Positions 9,128 to 16,739 of a stretch of 64,000 bases of DNA are shown in pieces. Source of the stretch: Candidatus Acidulodesulfobacterium ferriphilum (GTDB lineage Bacteria; SZUA-79; Acidulodesulfobacterales; Acidulodesulfobacteraceae); the NCBI GenBank assembly GCA_004195035.1, contig SGBD01000001.1:62001-126000 (forward strand). Reading direction: 5' to 3'. The notes under the pieces were generated by a model. It searched no databases. It saw only the letters and a program-made list of their open reading frames with translations, and was not told where the DNA came from. The position numbers and the translations under genes are program-made. Position 1 is the first letter of the stretch. Each line of letters starts with the position of its first letter.

Positions 9128-9186
9128 GATACGTAGGCGGGCGCTTATAAAAGCGAAGCTTTTATGCCTGCCGGAGTGAAATAAAT
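9128..9186. repeat. 59-bp direct repeat, right copy
   Basis: Second copy of the hairpin-forming repeat at 8221-8279. It separates VapBC from the DUF2283/DUF4258 pair. Confidence 0.9.
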
Positions 9187-9215
9187 CTTGTACACCTTTA
9201 ATTTAAATTTATACA

Positions 9216-9428
9216 TTACATAGCTTGCTTGATTTCTTTTAATTCATAAGAGATAAATTTAGGGTCTTTAACCTGCGCCGACGCGTCTAATAATTCCATG
9301 GAAACTACTTTTCCTTGGTCATCATAATCTAAAATCATACCCTCTTTTATTTCATCGCTTTCAGAAATTTTACCGTCATTAAAAATAAGCGTCAATGTAT
9401 CGGTTTCATCGTCATATATGACTTTCAT
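9216..9428 (-). CDS. DUF2283 protein, putative antitoxin
   Basis: About 70 aa; MKVIYDDETDTLTLIF is the DUF2283 signature, followed by DGMILDYD-like and VVSMELLDAS segments. I place the start at the ATG at 9428, because GAGGATTAAAAAT precedes it; a TTG at 9443 in the same frame would put the Shine-Dalgarno inside the gene. It lies 4 nt after the DUF4258 stop codon. DUF2283 genes commonly sit beside DUF4258 genes in TA-like pairs. A second paralogous pair is found at 11700-12396. Confidence 0.82.
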   Translation of the reverse strand: MKVIYDDETDTLTLIFNDGKISESDEIKEGMILDYDDQGKVVSMELLDASAQVKDPKFISYELKEIKQAM

Positions 9429-9432
9429 ATTT

Positions 9433-9699
9433 TTAATCCTCAACCCAATATTTTTTTATTTTAGAAGTTTTATAAACGGTTATTATTTTAACGATTTCCT
9501 GTTTAATCAATTCACATATGACTCTTAAAATCATTTTGGTTTGTGCATCGGCATCAAAAAATTTACTTTGAAATATAATCCTGTTATTTTTAGAATTTAT
9601 TTTTTGTCCCGCTTTTTTAATGACGCTTATTACAAGAGATTCTTTTATATTTCTTCTTTTCATTTCTAATTTAGCATGACTGGTAAAAATTATATTCAT
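9433..9699 (-). CDS. DUF4258 protein, putative toxin
   Basis: 88-aa protein beginning MNIIFTSHAKLEMKRRNI; the SHAKLEMKRR segment is the conserved start of DUF4258 (RelE/HigB-like fold). It ends with VKIITVYKTSKIKKYW, matching the family's last strand. It is the first gene of a two-gene unit with DUF2283, driven by the promoter at 9736-9764. Function as a ribonuclease is inferred from family context only. Confidence 0.78.
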   Translation of the reverse strand: MNIIFTSHAKLEMKRRNIKESLVISVIKKAGQKINSKNNRIIFQSKFFDADAQTKMILRVICELIKQEIVKIITVYKTSKIKKYWVED

Positions 9700-9722
9700 T
9701 TAAAAATTCAATATCATTATCC

Positions 9723-9767
9723 ATTATTTAATTTATTTATACATTAATTCCATAAAATAATCAAGTT
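9723..9767 (-). promoter_or_regulatory. Promoter of the first DUF4258/DUF2283 pair (45-bp repeat)
   Basis: On the minus strand, TTGATT (9764-9759), a 17-nt spacer and TATAAA (9741-9736). The same 45 bp recur at 12437-12481 in front of the second DUF4258 gene. Confidence 0.75.
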
Positions 9768-9777
9768 AACATAAGTG

Positions 9778-10062
9778 CCCAAAATTGCCGATAGAAATCT
9801 TTTAACAGGCTTTAAAGCTATATTAACACTGGATGAGCTTCGCTGTACTTCGTTTCCCGCCCACGCGGGAATGACACCCAACGGGTGAAACGATAAATCC
9901 TCTCAAAGTCATTCCTGCGTAGGCAGAAAAGTCCTTAAAAGGACTTCACATATCGAAGGCACGCGTTAAAGGACGCATGCCGCCCTTGCGTGCCGAAGAT
10001 GCTTGAAAAGCGAGAGCGAAGCGGGAATCCAGAAAATAAATTCCTAAATCCCAATTTGGCGT
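9778..10062. repeat. Composite dispersed palindromic element (R1)
   Basis: This accounts for the 400-bp gap 9700-10100. The left end is CCCAAAATTGCCGATAGAAA, followed by modules CCCGCCCACGCGGGAATGAC, CACCCAACGGGTG, AAGTCCTTAAAAGGACTT and a GGCACGCG...CGCGTGCC-like stem, then GCGGGAATCCAGAAAATAAA. The right end is a diverged version of the R2-type terminus. It belongs to the family described for 45028, 58511 and 61006, but is longer because extra hairpin modules are inserted. Confidence 0.75.
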
Positions 10063-10077
10063 TAATAATTTTTTTTT

Positions 10078-10102
10078 GGGGGGGTAATTCGGCGGAAAAA
10101 TT
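10078..10102. repeat. Dispersed 24-bp repeat (copy 2)
   Basis: Same GGGGTAATTCGGCGGAAAAA sequence as at 8106. It abuts the stop codon of the PIN gene at 10101. Confidence 0.7.
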
Positions 10103-10568
10103 AATTTTTTTTAGTCGCTTTAAAAATCAGGGGGATTATCCCGTCAATAAATTCCGAAGGATTTAATATTTGAAACGAATAATTTCCAAATATTTTAGGT
10201 TTTTTAAAATCCTTTTTATCGCCGGTAACAAGATAATCGGCTTTGCCGTTAATCGCCGAAACAGGCACCGGAATATCTTTGGCGGCGGTATGACCGGAAT
10301 ATTCATCAATTTCGGAGGCTGACGGCAATTTTATAATCTCTAGATTAACTTTGGGTAAATATTCTTTGTATAAATGCATTGCATCCGATATTTTCTTATT
10401 TATATTCCTTTCTATTTCTATGAGGTTGTATTCTCCCGTTATTCCTGTAACGAAAGAAGTTCTAAGACTCAATATATCCAGAATGATGCGAGGCGCGCCC
10501 TTATCCGAAATAATTCCGGAAAAGATTACATTTGAATCGAGAAAAACTCTGATAGTTTTTTCACCCAT
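10101..10568 (-). CDS. PIN-family toxin (TIGR00305-like)
   Basis: 155-aa predicted ribonuclease. The N-terminus IRVFLDSNVIFSGI with a following DKGAPR is the signature of the putative toxin, PIN family (COG1569-like), distinct from short VapC. A C-terminal YLVTGDKKDF supplies the last acidic residues. The start overlaps the antitoxin stop by 8 nt. About 20 residues follow the domain (IPLIFKATKKN end). RNA target unknown. Confidence 0.82.
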   Translation of the reverse strand: MGEKTIRVFLDSNVIFSGIISDKGAPRIILDILSLRTSFVTGITGEYNLIEIERNINKKISDAMHLYKEYLPKVNLEIIKLPSASEIDEYSGHTAAKDIPVPVSAINGKADYLVTGDKKDFKKPKIFGNYSFQILNPSEFIDGIIPLIFKATKKN

Positions 10569-10827
10569 ACAGTTCTTTATAGAGTTTTGCCCTTTCGTTT
10601 TTAAGCCCTTTCATTAATTCTTCAACGGAAAGCCCCGACCTTTTGATAATTTTTTTGATTTCCCTTCGCGCTTCATCTAATTCAAGCCTTTTAGGCGTGA
10701 CTATAATGGCGTCGCCCGCGGGAATAATTGAAACGACCTGCCCTTCGTCAAGATAACCCGCGTCCCTTATCTTTTTAGGTATGGTCAGTTGTCCCCGGGA
10801 TTTTATTTCTGCCGTAAACGGTTTCAT
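10561..10827 (-). CDS. AbrB-family antitoxin
   Basis: 88 aa with IKSRGQLTIPKKIRDAGYL near residues 8-26, the AbrB swapped-hairpin signature, and a helical C-terminus (ELDEARREIKKIIKRSG) expected to bind the PIN toxin. It is the upstream gene of the pair and the likely autorepressor. The following gene overlaps it, which ties toxin to antitoxin translation. Confidence 0.85.
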   Translation of the reverse strand: MKPFTAEIKSRGQLTIPKKIRDAGYLDEGQVVSIIPAGDAIIVTPKRLELDEARREIKKIIKRSGLSVEELMKGLKNERAKLYKELYG

Positions 10828-10934
10828 ATAACGTATTTAATCTCCTATTCTAAAGTATGATTTCATAATATCAGAATTCGGAAACAATTGCAATATTTTT
10901 TCTTTAATCTTGCTTAAGCTGTGCGAAGCATATT

Positions 10935-11192
10935 TTATTTTGTCTTACAGAGATCATATTTTGTCTGCAAATTCATCCAGAATTCGGGAGTAGTTTTAAA
11001 ATATTCCGATAGCTTTAAAGCCATTAAAGGACTAATACTTCTTTTCTCGTTTGCAAGTTCGTTTATTGTCCTAAACGTAACATTTAAATCCATAGCAAGT
11101 TTTGTCTGTTTTAGATTTAGAGGCTTCAAAAATTCCTCTCTCAAAACCTCTCCGGGATGCGTAGCGTCTCTTTTAAAATCAAAAATATTCAT
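10935..11192 (-). CDS. higA: HigA-family XRE antitoxin
   Basis: 85-aa helix-turn-helix protein. ATHPGEVLREEFLKPL is the hallmark N-terminus of HigA, followed by the HTH (TKLAMDLNVTFRTINELANE) and LSEYFKTTPEFWMNLQTKYD. It lies 9 nt after the HigB-like toxin gene, the toxin-first order typical of higBA. It should still repress its own promoter and may bind other HigB proteins even if the local toxin is damaged. Confidence 0.9.
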   Translation of the reverse strand: MNIFDFKRDATHPGEVLREEFLKPLNLKQTKLAMDLNVTFRTINELANEKRSISPLMALKLSEYFKTTPEFWMNLQTKYDLCKTK

Positions 11193-11201
11193 GTTATTGC
11201 C

Positions 11202-11492
11202 TCAATTATGATAATCCGTTATATATAAACATCTATAAACATCGTGTGCGTTTCCATTTTTAAATGTAAAAACTATCCTGTATTGGTCGTTAATTCTAAT
11301 ACTGTAAAATCCTTTCAAATCGCCTTTTAAGGCTTCAAGCCGGTTAGCCGGAGGAGCTTTTAAATCGTCCAATGTTCCTGCAGCGTCTATCATATCTAAT
11401 TTGCGAATCGCAATTTTTTGTATGTGTTGTGGAATCTTTTTACTAAAACCGTTTAGGTAAAGCTTTTCGGTTTCTATATTAATAAAATTCAG
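11202..11492 (-). pseudogene. higB: HigB/RelE-type toxin with a degenerate 5' end
   Basis: The frame is open from a TAA just upstream of 11492 to 11202 and reads NIETEKLYLNGFSKKIPQHI then PPANRLEALKGDLKGFYSI and DQYRIVFTF, a complete HigB body. Family members start MIKSFxxKETEK; here the bases in place of that start are ATT TAA CTG AAT TTT, so the ATG is gone and an in-frame stop stands near the expected second codon. The first ATG (11393) would remove about 33 residues including the first helix. A non-canonical CTG start at 11492 cannot be excluded. Probably inactive. Confidence 0.65.
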
Positions 11493-11504
11493 TTAAATGG
11501 CGGT

Positions 11505-11630
11505 AAAAAAACCCGAAGCAGTTAACTTCAAGGGTTTATTGTCAAGCTACTTATACTAAATCTAACGACTTTGCAAAGATTGAATAAATAAATCCGACAC
11601 ATTTAATTTTGGACACATTTAATTTTCTTG
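11505..11630. repeat. Terminator-containing repeat, copy C
   Basis: Diverged copy of the porin downstream region: an AAACCCGAAG / CTTCAAGGGTTT hairpin, then CTTATACTAAATCTAACGAC and ACTTTGCAAAGATTGAATAA. It matches 12500-12641 (B) and 13501-13607 (A). The following ATAAATCCGACACATTTAAT motif is also shared with B. The rest of the gap up to 11699 holds only a GC-rich patch near 11650-11680. Confidence 0.75.
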
Positions 11631-11699
11631 GGATGGAAAACGGGAAAATACCCCCCGCGCAGATTCAAGCGGGAGTGGGAGTGAGAAAATAAATTTATT

Positions 11700-11900
11700 T
11701 TAAGCAGTTTCGTATTGCAGTATCTTTAACTGTTCCGGATTTATCCTTAAACTTAAATTGAGCATTTCTACTCCAACCACTTTTCCATCTGAATTAAAAT
11801 CTAAAATAACACCCGGCTCAACCTCTTCAGATTCGACTATAGGCGATTCGTCTAACCTAAAATAAAGGGCGTCACTTTCTTCGTCCACTTTTAATTTCAT
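11700..11900 (-). CDS. DUF2283 protein, second copy
   Basis: 66 aa, MKLKVDEESDALYFRLDES then VEPGVILDFNSDGKVVGVEM, a textbook DUF2283 sequence. It is paralogous in position and family to 9216-9428. Its DUF4258 partner lies upstream at 12101-12396 but is separated by a 205-bp palindromic element and is frameshifted, so this antitoxin-like gene may now be an orphan. A weak Shine-Dalgarno (AAGGAG) precedes the ATG. Confidence 0.82.
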   Translation of the reverse strand: MKLKVDEESDALYFRLDESPIVESEEVEPGVILDFNSDGKVVGVEMLNLSLRINPEQLKILQYETA

Positions 11901-11919
11901 TTTTACTCCTTAGTCCCCA

Positions 11920-12124
11920 AATCCCGATTTAGGATTTTATATTCTGGATTATCGCTTCGCTCTCGGCTTTCAGCCTCGTGAAGTTTCAAAGAAACTTTCC
12001 TGCTTACGCAGGAATGACAATTATGGAATTTAGCCTTTCACCCAATGGGTGTCCCAACCCGCTTCAGCGGGAATCCAGAATTACTTAATGTTGGAATATC
12101 TTAAATATTTTCTAAATCGGGATT
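11920..12124. repeat. Dispersed palindromic element R2 with 13-bp terminal inverted repeats
   Basis: Left end AATCCCGATTTAG and right end CTAAATCGGGATT are perfect inverted repeats. Inside are TTCTGGATTATCGCTTCGCT, a CTTTCAGCC...GAAGTTTC part, CCTGCTTACGCAGGAATGAC, CACCCAATGGGTG and CCCGCTTCAGCGGGAATCCA. The right end overlaps the 3' end of the broken DUF4258 gene. Confidence 0.85.
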
Positions 12125-12396
12125 AGGGTTAGTCTCGACTTGTTTAATTCTCTTATATTTTCTGTCAAAATATACCGTAACTATTCTTTTCGGGGACGCA
12201 TTATGGTTGACCACAACATGTATAAAACCCTTCCGTTATTTTCCGAGATATTTTTAAAATAGTGCAAGTTTCCATCCTCTTTAACAATATTCCAATCAGG
12301 ATTATTTAAAGCATCGGAAATCCATTTTTCGGAAATTTTACGTTCTTTAATAACATCATTTGCATGTATGCTAAATTCAAAATCGTTTAATAGCAT
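12101..12396 (-). pseudogene. DUF4258 gene, frameshifted
   Basis: The frame from ATG 12396 reads a good DUF4258 N-terminus (MLLNDFEFSIHANDVIKERK, then NLHYFKNIS...GRVLY) but meets a stop at 12181. The expected C-terminus HVVVNHNASPKRIVTVYFDR follows in another frame, from about 12205 down to a stop at 12101. Removing two bases (TA) at TTA-TA-CAT, near 12224, would restore GRVL-H-VVVNHN. The last ten residues of the restored frame are encoded by the R2 repeat end. Unless it is recoded, the product is truncated. Confidence 0.78.
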
Positions 12397-12436
12397 AAAT
12401 TATTAACTTAGGAATAAATATGATATCTTTATTAGC

Positions 12437-12481
12437 ATTATTTAATTTATTTATACATTAATTCCATAAAATAATCAAGTT
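12437..12481 (-). promoter_or_regulatory. Promoter of the second DUF4258 gene (45-bp repeat)
   Basis: 45 bp identical by eye to 9723-9767, with -35 TTGATT at 12478-12473 and -10 TATAAA at 12455-12450 on the minus strand, spacer 17. Confidence 0.75.
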
Positions 12482-12499
12482 GGCGTAATTGGATATTAT

Positions 12500-12641
12500 A
12501 GGAAAGAGGAATGAGGGGGATGAAGATAAGAAATGCAAAACCCCCGAAGCGATTAGTTTCGGGGGTTTTATTGTTAAACTGCTTATACTAAATCTAACGA
12601 CTTTGCAAAGATTGAATAAATAAATCCGACACATTTAATTT
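12500..12641. repeat. Terminator-containing repeat, copy B
   Basis: Near-identical copy of the segment after the porin gene (13501-13607), with hairpin AAAACCCCCGAAGC / TTTCGGGGGTTTT and the tail TTGTTAAACTGCTTATACTA. It fills most of the 450-bp gene-free stretch 12397-12846. The rest holds the 45-bp promoter repeat, a short GC patch (12730-12745) and the hicBA terminator. Confidence 0.85.
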
Positions 12642-12751
12642 TTGTTGTCAACGATAAATTTATCCAAGTCTTCAAGCCTGAAACAGTACTGTCTGTCCGA
12701 ATAGTTTTACAAAAGATATTTGCTTAAATGGGGTGGGGTGTCAAAGTCAGG

Positions 12752-12789
12752 GAAAAAAAGGACTTATTGCATAAATGCCAATAAGTCCT
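12752..12789 (-). terminator. Rho-independent terminator of the hicAB unit
   Basis: Perfect 11-bp stem AGGACTTATTG (12759-12769) / CAATAAGTCCT (12779-12789); on the minus strand it is followed by a run of seven T (complement of the A-run 12753-12759). Confidence 0.9.
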
Positions 12790-12846
12790 GAAATGCAGAT
12801 TTGACAAGGGTTTAAGAGATTAAATAATATAGTTGACTTTAATTCT

Positions 12847-13056
12847 TTATATAGTTAGGTATTCTGCAAAAGAAACAGATTCCGGAATATTTATTCCGTC
12901 TTCTATTAATCCGTCAATGTGCATTTTAATGGCTTCAGCCATGTTTTTTTTTGTTTCTTCTTTGGTTTTTCCTGTAGAAATAACACCCGGCAGGTCAGGC
13001 GAATAACACGAATAATTATTGCCCGCCTTTTCAATTACAATAAGTAATTTATGCAT
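12847..13056 (-). CDS. hicB: HicB-family antitoxin
   Basis: 69-aa HicB partial RNase-H-fold domain: MHKLLIVIEKAGNNYSCYSP then DLPGVISTGKTKEETKKNMAEAI. It lacks a long C-terminal HTH/RHH domain, so DNA binding would need the complex or another factor. It lies 5 nt after hicA, the usual hicA-hicB order. Confidence 0.9.
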   Translation of the reverse strand: MHKLLIVIEKAGNNYSCYSPDLPGVISTGKTKEETKKNMAEAIKMHIDGLIEDGINIPESVSFAEYLTI

Positions 13057-13061
13057 ATATT

Positions 13062-13256
13062 CTATTTGTTCTCCTTTAATTTTGCCTGTTTTAAAATGCT
13101 GTTTAATGTTCCTGCTGCTATATCGTCATTAGGGTGTCCTGCAATAGTTACCCTGCCCGTTTTATTAGAATGCTTATATTGTCTATGACTGCCTTTTATC
13201 GCAATAAGAACCCAGCCGTCTTTTTCTAATATTTTTATTATATCACGAATTTTCAT
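13062..13256 (-). CDS. hicA: HicA-family mRNA interferase toxin
   Basis: 64-aa dsRBD-fold toxin. The catalytic histidine lies in GSHRQYKH, and the family end VTIAGHPNDDIAAGTLNSIL is present. It is complete in length and motifs, so this module looks functional. The 3' neighbour hicB and a strong terminator close the unit. Confidence 0.92.
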   Translation of the reverse strand: MKIRDIIKILEKDGWVLIAIKGSHRQYKHSNKTGRVTIAGHPNDDIAAGTLNSILKQAKLKENK

Positions 13257-13500
13257 TTTTTATATTTGTATTTTAACACTAAAAATTTACAAATAACATT
13301 ACATTTATAAATACATTGTTATTGTTTATGTTTGTATTATATGACATTAATAAATAAAAATTAACTCTAAAATTAAAAGATATTTTAAGTTGATATAATA
13401 AAAAATTATTGGGCAAGCGACTGCGGCAGATGCAGTCGGGAGTAAGGGAATAAATAAATCTGACACCTTTATTTTTAACATAACAACGAATTATGGGAGA

Positions 13501-13607
13501 GGAAAGGAATGGGGGGGGATGGAGATAAGAAATGCAAAACCCCCGAAGCGATTAGTTTCGGGGGTTTTATTGTTAAACTGCTTATACTAAATCTAACGAC
13601 TTTGCAA
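13501..13607 (-). terminator. Porin terminator and repeat copy A
   Basis: Hairpin AAAACCCCCGAAGC-GATTAG-TTTCGGGGGTTTT (about 13536-13568) directly follows the porin stop codon at 13611 and is a strong terminator. The surrounding 107 bp also occur at 12500 and, diverged, at 11505, where no porin gene is present. The gap 13257-13500 otherwise holds AT-rich hicA upstream DNA and a GACACCTTTATTTTTAAC motif near 13460. Confidence 0.85.
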
Positions 13608-13610
13608 ATC

Positions 13611-15248
13611 TTAGAAGTTCCAGATAATGGCAGTTCCAATAGCCGTAATATCTTTATGCGAGGCATTGGCAAAGTTGTTGGAACCCTGATTTGGAGCAAA
13701 CCAATTACCCGGGACTTGTTTAACAGGATTAGGAGCAGGAGTAGTGGCAGACTCAACACCGCTTCCCGTCCATACATAAGCGCCCCATGCCTGCCATGCA
13801 AGCGTTTTTGTAAAGTGATGCGTGAAATTAAGGTCAAATTCGGTTCCTATATCGTTGCCGCCAAACATATCAGTTCCGTTTATAGATTTTTTTAACCATG
13901 CGGCATGAATTAACGATTCCTGTAAATCGTTCATTCCAGTAAAATGTTCCGTTGCATCTACCATAATCGTATATCTGTTGGCTAAATTTGTGCCCATGGC
14001 TTCGCCGGGAGCATTGTAAAATAAATCTATTCCGGGAGCGGAAAGTTGAATTGACTGCCAGTTATTACCAATGACATCGCCAAATAATGTTCTCGTATTT
14101 TGAATTTGAGAATAATATGTCATATCCAAATGTTGATAGGAAATAGGACCGCCTATGCCGAATTTTAAACCGACGGTTGTGGGAGTGGAAGTGTTTAACA
14201 ACTGGGAACCCGTTAAATAAAGGTCATAGCTTCCAATCTTTGTCCTGTCATCCGTGGTCGCATTGTTGTAAAAAGCATAAGGAGAATTCATTATATCCCC
14301 TCTGAAATAGTCAAACTCTCCCGCAACATTAGTTCCTTTATTTGCGTATGTCGCGCTTAACCCGCCGTAAGTTATGTTGGCGGAGGCACTCTCACTGAGT
14401 AATGATTGGGAGCCCGGAGAAGGGGGAGTAGGCGAAAGAGCAGCATTAGCAGCAAGAAAAGAAGAAAGAACAGCGCCAAACTGATTTAAATGTGCCTCTG
14501 TTAACCAAGCGCTCCATGAAACATCGTTCATCGGCTTTAAGCTCATGACCTCTAATGTCGGAATAGTGCCGCTCTGAATGTGAGAATAGCCATAAAGAGC
14601 AGGAGGAAGAGCGCCTATCGGGGTTGGTGTATTTCCATTATTCCATGCGGTTGTTTCGTTGCCGAATAAGTTCCCGACAAATACCCCTACATTGCCCAAC
14701 GGGATAAAATCGCCTACACCGTCCGCATTAGTGTTGACGGCAACGCCGAGACCGAACTTAACAGGCATACGACCGAACATAATAGCGCCGATAGGGGTAA
14801 TAAACCTGATGTAAGCCTGCCTTAAGCCGAAAGTGTTAAAATCGTGGTTAAAACCCGTCGGCACGGTGGTGTACCCTAATGCCTGCCAGCCGTTTGTTCC
14901 ATAACCGTTTGTAACGCCGTTATAAGCGTTAGTAAGGTCAAACTGTGTAAAAATAGCGGCAAGCGGCATGCCGTGAGCTAACTTATCGTAGCTTATAGAA
15001 CCGTTCATTCTTAATCTTTGAAGAAATACTTCAAAGGAATTTGAATTAGGATACGCACCTGTAGTAGTAAACAGCTGAGACTGATTCTGAGACCAGAAAG
15101 CCTTGCCGATGTACTGCCCGCTCATTGAAAAGCTGACGCCGGCCTTATTTGCCTGAGAAGCGGCAAACGACGGTGAAGCCGTTGTTAGTGCTAAAAAACC
15201 GGCAATTGCAATCGTGAGCAATGCCAGCAATGAAATTTTTCTTTTCAT
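13611..15248 (-). CDS. Outer-membrane porin-like beta-barrel protein
   Basis: About 545 aa with a Sec signal peptide (KRKISLLALLTIAIAGFLAL...SFAASQA). The mature protein is rich in aromatic and polar alternation and ends in ...TAIIWNF with a terminal Phe, the usual signal for BAM insertion. Motifs such as LRQAYIRFITPIGAIMFGRM resemble general porin/alginate-export-type barrels. The start is the ATG at 15248, because GGAGGTAAAG lies directly upstream; a further ATG at 15260 would bury that site. A TTGACA element is found upstream (near 15350). The substrate is unknown. It is followed by a strong terminator, so likely monocistronic and well expressed. Confidence 0.78.
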   Translation of the reverse strand: MKRKISLLALLTIAIAGFLALTTASPSFAASQANKAGVSFSMSGQYIGKAFWSQNQSQLFTTTGAYPNSNSFEVFLQRLRMNGSISYDKLAHGMPLAAIFTQFDLTNAYNGVTNGYGTNGWQALGYTTVPTGFNHDFNTFGLRQAYIRFITPIGAIMFGRMPVKFGLGVAVNTNADGVGDFIPLGNVGVFVGNLFGNETTAWNNGNTPTPIGALPPALYGYSHIQSGTIPTLEVMSLKPMNDVSWSAWLTEAHLNQFGAVLSSFLAANAALSPTPPSPGSQSLLSESASANITYGGLSATYANKGTNVAGEFDYFRGDIMNSPYAFYNNATTDDRTKIGSYDLYLTGSQLLNTSTPTTVGLKFGIGGPISYQHLDMTYYSQIQNTRTLFGDVIGNNWQSIQLSAPGIDLFYNAPGEAMGTNLANRYTIMVDATEHFTGMNDLQESLIHAAWLKKSINGTDMFGGNDIGTEFDLNFTHHFTKTLAWQAWGAYVWTGSGVESATTPAPNPVKQVPGNWFAPNQGSNNFANASHKDITAIGTAIIWNF

Positions 15249-15460
15249 CTTTACCTCCATATTAAATTAAATTTTAAAAATTAAAAAACTTGGAACATCC
15301 CCCTATAGCAGTAGTTTTAATAAAACTTATCATATATCGAGTTGGCTTGTCAAGCATAAATAAATATTTTAAAAAATTATTAATTTATTATAAAAGTCAG
15401 GTTTATTCTAATATATGAATATGCTTATATGCTAATTACAGTATTGCGCCGCCTCCGATA

Positions 15461-16486
15461 TTACGCGAACTGGGCTGCGCCGGCATTTGGGACTGCCGCC
15501 TGTTTCTCCTGTTCCGCTTGTATCCCGCCTTTTAGTTTTGAGTCATTTAAAAAACCGTTTATCTTCTTTACTAATTTAGAATTTATATCGTGGCCGGTCT
15601 TTTTTGCAACGACCCTGCCTTTAATCCTGTAACCGGAAAGATATAAGTCGCCGATTAAATCCAGTACTTTATGCCTTATGAACTCGTCTTTATATCTGAG
15701 CCCTTCTTTGTTAAGAACCGAGGTTTCATCCAGCACTAAAGCATTATCCAAGCTTCCGCCCAGCGCAAGCCCGTTCTTTTTTAAATATTCGACATCCTTT
15801 AAGAAACCGAATGTCCTTGCCTTCGAAATCTCCTTATGAAAGTTAAACCCGTCAATTTTCAAATCGATTGAGCCGGAATTTACTAACGGGTGATTAAAGT
15901 CCATAATATAAGATATTTCGAAGCCGTTTGCGGGATATACGGCAATGCTTACCTCGCCCTCGTTTGCGCTTTGCTCCCCCGCATGCTTTTCCGAATAAAT
16001 ATCCCCGCTCTTTAATATTATCGGTTTAAATACTTCTATATACCTTCTGTTTGCATTCAGTTCTTTAATGCCGCTTTCGTAAAACGCTTCGTAAAAGACT
16101 CTTGCGCTGCCGTCCATAGCCGGAATCTCGTCTCCGTAAACCTCTATAACGGCATTGTCGATACCCGCACCCCATAAAGCCGACATTAAATGTTCGACGG
16201 TAGAAATGCACCCTGTGCCGCTTTTGCCGCTTCCAGCCTCTTTACCTGCCCTTCCTATGCTGGTTCTTAATGTCGTGGAACAGATATTGCCCGCATCGGC
16301 CTTAATTATAACATTCGGCTTTAAGTCCTTTCGTACGAAAGTAATGCCCGAACCTGCTTTTGCCGGTTTAACCGCAATGGACGACTCTTTGCCCGTGTGC
16401 AAACCGATTCCTTTAAAGAAAAGCATATTGGCTACAGTGCATTGAAATTCGTCTTTTTCTTCTTTTAATATCGCAAATTTTTCCAT
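15461..16486 (-). CDS. lpxC: UDP-3-O-acyl-N-acetylglucosamine deacetylase LpxC
   Basis: Zn-dependent deacetylase, first committed step of lipid A synthesis, cytosolic. MLFFKGIGLHTGK is the N-terminal signature. Zn ligands are expected in EHLMSALWGAGID and in IRHKVLDLIGDLYLSG. SKARTFGFLKDVEYLKKNGL and ALGGSLDNALVLD are conserved. It has a longer C-terminus than usual (LKGGIQAEQEKQAAVPNAGA), a low-complexity Ala/Gln/Pro tail. 341 aa in total. Proves an outer membrane with lipid A. Confidence 0.93.
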   Translation of the reverse strand: MEKFAILKEEKDEFQCTVANMLFFKGIGLHTGKESSIAVKPAKAGSGITFVRKDLKPNVIIKADAGNICSTTLRTSIGRAGKEAGSGKSGTGCISTVEHLMSALWGAGIDNAVIEVYGDEIPAMDGSARVFYEAFYESGIKELNANRRYIEVFKPIILKSGDIYSEKHAGEQSANEGEVSIAVYPANGFEISYIMDFNHPLVNSGSIDLKIDGFNFHKEISKARTFGFLKDVEYLKKNGLALGGSLDNALVLDETSVLNKEGLRYKDEFIRHKVLDLIGDLYLSGYRIKGRVVAKKTGHDINSKLVKKINGFLNDSKLKGGIQAEQEKQAAVPNAGAAQFA

Positions 16487-16502
16487 CGTAATAGTTTACC
16501 TC

Positions 16503-16570
16503 TAAACCCTTCTGGATTACCGCTTCGGCGAAGCGGGTTGGAATATCTTAATCCCGCCTTTGCCGTAACG
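16503..16570. repeat. Fragment of the dispersed palindromic family
   Basis: CTTCTGGATTACCGCTTCGG followed by CGAAGCGGGTTGGAATATCT and a degraded CCCGCC...GGC stem, just upstream of lpxC. Partial copy without clear terminal repeats. Confidence 0.65.
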
Positions 16571-16702
16571 GCAATTATTTATAGTTTTATGTGCAAAAAA
16601 TGTGCCAATGACGATATAAATGATTTAAATAGATAAAAATTAAGAAAATCAAGCGGTTATACTACGGCTACAAAACGAGCTTTCTTGAGGTTGGGTTAAA
16701 TA

Positions 16703-16739
16703 CGAATTTTTGTTCGCATTATGGTGCGAACTAAAATTC
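16703..16739. repeat. Inverted repeat at the queH 3' end
   Basis: GAATTTTTGTTCGCA-TTATGG-TGCGAACTAAAATTC is a long hairpin directly after the queH stop codon. There is no T-run on the minus strand, so it is not a standard terminator; it may stabilise the mRNA end. Confidence 0.6.

Noticed and set aside
13475-13895. ORFs over the porin 3' end on both strands
   Set aside because: They overlap the porin coding region in other frames and read through its terminator hairpin.
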